From Bacillus sp. SB49 (lineage in GTDB: Bacteria > Bacillota > Bacilli > Bacillales > Halobacillaceae), in assembly GCF_000469135.2 (NCBI RefSeq), contig NZ_CP048117.1, forward strand, positions 1,959,501 through 2,023,500: a stretch of DNA of 64,000 nt, given 5' to 3'. The notes under the pieces are model-generated. The model did no database searches and was not told where the DNA came from. It saw nothing but the letters and a program-made list of their open reading frames with translations. Positions 62,168 to 64,000 of the stretch are shown one piece after another. A program made the position numbers and the translations under genes. Positions within the stretch are counted from its first letter, which is position 1. The number at the start of each line of letters is the position of its first letter.

Positions 62168-62518
62168 TTATCCTTTCGGCTTAAAAAACACAGCGACAAT
62201 GAATCCGAACAGGATGGCAGAAGCGATCCCGGCAGATGTCAATTCAAAGATTCCTATGGCAATTCCGATCAGTCCGTGATCCTCCGTCTGCTCCATTGCC
62301 CCGTGCAGGAGGGAGTGCCCGAAGCTCGTAATCGGTACGGTCGCCCCTGCGCCGGCAAATTCAATTAAGTTATCATAAAGATCGAAGGCATCGAGGACCG
62401 CCCCTGCTACAACAAAAGAGGACATAACGTGTGCGGGCGTCAGTTTAAATACATCAAACAGAATTTGTCCAATGACACAAATGCCTCCGCCCACCAGGAA
62501 AGCCCACAAAAAAGTCAT
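62168..62518 (-). CDS. spoVAE: SpoVAE (SpoVAEb), dipicolinate channel membrane protein
   Basis: 116 residues, four hydrophobic helices with [23 protein letters not shown], similar to the C-terminal half of SpoVAC. Part of the SpoVA channel moving Ca-dipicolinate in sporulation and germination. It starts in an ATGA overlap with spoVAD. Confidence 0.94.
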   Translation of the reverse strand: MTFLWAFLVGGGICVIGQILFDVFKLTPAHVMSSFVVAGAVLDAFDLYDNLIEFAGAGATVPITSFGHSLLHGAMEQTEDHGLIGIAIGIFELTSAGIASAILFGFIVAVFFKPKG

Positions 62519-63528
62519 GACGGTTCCCCCTTTCCTAATACGACGGCATGTGCGATGCCAGGTATCGATTCTTTCTGCTGAATCATCATCGGGTTCATGA
62601 GGGCACCCGTTGCTACAATAAGGACACGCTTATACTTACCTGCTTTTAAATCCTGAACAATTTTTCCGTAGGTAACGACCGCGGAACAAGCGCACCCGCT
62701 TCCCCCGGCAAAAACCGGCTGGTCACTGTGATAAACGAGATTACCGCAGTCCTTATGAACATCTGATATGTCGTACCCGTCCTGCTTCATTAAATCACGA
62801 AGGATCGGAGTACCGACAGACGAGAGGTCTCCTGTTGCAATCAAGTCGTAATCCGAAGGCATCCTCCCCATATCTTCTAGATGTGTCTTAATCGTATCCC
62901 AGGCCGCAGGAGCCATCGCTGAGCCCATATCGAACGGATCCTTGATGCTGTAATCCATGACTTTCCCGATAGTGGCCGCTTCCACCTTCACCTCCGAAGG
63001 GACTCTGGAAAGAATGGCCGCGCCGCTGCCTGTCACAGTGAACGTCGCGGTTTTCGGCTTCTGTCCTCCGTATTCTGTCGGATACCTGAACTGCCTTTCT
63101 GCTGTACAGTTGTGGGAACTGACGGCCGCCAGCACTTGGTTCGCATAACCGGATTCCACAAGAGCTGCTCCGGTTGCCAGCGTCTCCATACTTGTCGAGC
63201 AAGCTCCAAACATTCCGATGAGCGGAATCCCAAGCTGTCTCGCCACATAGTTTCCTGTCACGTTTTGGTTCAACAGATCCCCAGCCAGGAAGAGGTCGAT
63301 AGCGGATTGATCGACACCAGCTTTCTGAAAGGCTGTATGAACAGCTTCCATCATCAGTTTTCGTTCTGCGAGTTCCCAGTTAGCTTCTCCGCAGTGCAGC
63401 TCTTCATGAATAATATCGAATGTTTCTTTCAGGGGGCCTTCCCCTTCCATCGGTCCTACAGATGTTCCGGTCGACTGGAGGTAGACGGCATCATTGAAAG
63501 ACCACGATTGCTTTCCTGTTTTTCCCAT
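62515..63528 (-). CDS. spoVAD: SpoVAD, dipicolinate-binding SpoVA protein
   Basis: 337 residues. A thiolase/ketosynthase-like fold ([47 protein letters not shown]) that binds dipicolinic acid on the spore inner membrane. In the family it is no longer a thiolase. AGGAGGTAA precedes the ATG. It lies between spoVAC and spoVAE, coupled to the latter. Confidence 0.95.
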   Translation of the reverse strand: MGKTGKQSWSFNDAVYLQSTGTSVGPMEGEGPLKETFDIIHEELHCGEANWELAERKLMMEAVHTAFQKAGVDQSAIDLFLAGDLLNQNVTGNYVARQLGIPLIGMFGACSTSMETLATGAALVESGYANQVLAAVSSHNCTAERQFRYPTEYGGQKPKTATFTVTGSGAAILSRVPSEVKVEAATIGKVMDYSIKDPFDMGSAMAPAAWDTIKTHLEDMGRMPSDYDLIATGDLSSVGTPILRDLMKQDGYDISDVHKDCGNLVYHSDQPVFAGGSGCACSAVVTYGKIVQDLKAGKYKRVLIVATGALMNPMMIQQKESIPGIAHAVVLGKGEPS

Positions 63529-63540
63529 AATGTTTACCTC

Positions 63541-63999
63541 CTAAAATATAATCGACCACAAATAACGAATGATTCCCAGCACGTAAGCAGAAACGACACC
63601 GAAGACGATGACGGAACCCGCAAGCTTAAATAAGTTCGTAGCAACGCCGAGCACCAGTCCTTCCGATTTATGTTCCAAGGCTGCGGAAGTGATGGAGTTG
63701 GCGAAACCCGTAATCGGCACGGCAGAACCCGCTCCTGCGAATTGTCCGAGTTTATCATAGACACCAAAACCCGTCGCCAGCGCAGCGAGTAGAATAAGCG
63801 TCGCCGCGGTGGGATTCATTGCATTCTCTTCTTTAAAGTCAAACCAATGCACATACATCTGGCTGATCAGCTCACCAAAGACACAAATGAGCCCTCCTAC
63901 GATGAAAGCTTTGAGGCAATTCATGACGATGGGCGGTTTGGGCTGATACGTTTTACTTACCTTTTCAAAGTTCTTCTCGTTCATCGTTTGCTTTTCCAT
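63541..63999 (-). CDS. spoVAC: SpoVAC, SpoVA channel membrane protein
   Basis: 152 residues, about four helices, with TYQPKPPIVMNCLKAFIVGGLICV and AGAGSAVPITGFANSITSAALEHKSEG. SpoVAC acts as a mechanosensitive part of the dipicolinate channel. ATG 63999 lies one base from the window edge so its ribosome site cannot be seen; Met6 (MNEKNFEKV) is another possible start. The upstream genes spoVAA and spoVAB, if present, lie outside. Confidence 0.92.
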   Translation of the reverse strand: MEKQTMNEKNFEKVSKTYQPKPPIVMNCLKAFIVGGLICVFGELISQMYVHWFDFKEENAMNPTAATLILLAALATGFGVYDKLGQFAGAGSAVPITGFANSITSAALEHKSEGLVLGVATNLFKLAGSVIVFGVVSAYVLGIIRYLWSIIF

Positions 64000-64000
64000 G

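Overview
The window is a chromosomal core segment of a low-GC, endospore-forming Firmicute of the family Bacillaceae. Nearly every gene, and most of the gene order, matches the Bacillus subtilis stretch from qcrA through the aro supraoperon, hepS/hepT, spoIVA, der, ypfD, cmk, sleB/ypeB, gudB, recS, resABCDE, spmA/B, scpA/B and lysA to spoVA. Spore genes are plentiful: spoIVA, spoVIF, cotJABC, sleB/ypeB, spmA/B, dacB and spoVAC-AD-AE-AF. No rRNA, tRNA, CRISPR array, insertion sequence or prophage was recognised. A halotolerant genus such as Halobacillus or a relative would fit, but genus is inference.

Layout. 1-4.1 kb: end of qcrB, qcrA, then ypiF, ypiB and ypiA, and an unrecognised amidohydrolase-like gene. 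4.2-10.3 kb: aroC-aroB-aroH-hisC-tyrA-aroA, with no trp genes between aroH and hisC. 10.5-15.2 kb: cheR, ndk, hepT-menG-hepS, mtrB (TRAP) and hup, with no folE beside mtrB. 15.6-30.5 kb: spoIVA, yphF, yphE, spoVIF, gpsA, der, a YIEGIA cassette, fni, ypfD, plsC, cmk, motI, ypeB, sleB and prsW. 30.6-37.7 kb: ansA (+), ypdA, gudB, a ddl gene, mecB, a CarH/LitR-like MerR-B12 regulator and a phosphoesterase. 37.8-42.9 kb: cotJABC (+), two membrane proteins, recS, ypbB and fer (+). 43-52.5 kb: an XRE regulator, rsiX, sigX, a cobalamin-riboswitch cassette (DUF4430 lipoprotein plus ECF S component), resE, resD, resC, resB and resA. 52.5-64 kb: rluB, spmB, spmA, dacB, scpB, scpA, ypuF (+), an orphan ribT, a possibly frameshifted M50 peptidase, ppiB, lysA and spoVAF-AE-AD-AC.

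How the genes work together. The aro genes carry the pathway from DAHP to chorismate and on to prephenate and tyrosine or phenylalanine. hepS/hepT/menG/fni supply the heptaprenyl tail and last methylation of menaquinone. Menaquinol is used by QcrABC, whose cytochromes depend on ResBC/ResA maturation under ResDE control. SpoIVA, DacB, SpmA/B, CotJ, YpeB/SleB and SpoVA cover coat anchoring, cortex, core dehydration, germination lysis and dipicolinate transport.

The least ordinary feature is a pair of cobalamin-linked loci on an otherwise conserved backbone. One is a B12-riboswitch-controlled predicted uptake cassette between resE and sigX. The other is a CarH-like regulator that keeps the adenosylcobalamin ligand and gating residues but has Glu where Thermus CarH has the light-state His ligand. 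Other points of interest are the trp and folE absences next to a retained TRAP gene, the missing spoVAEa, the lone ribT, a degenerate amidohydrolase-like protein, and an M50 gene with signs of two compensating frameshifts.
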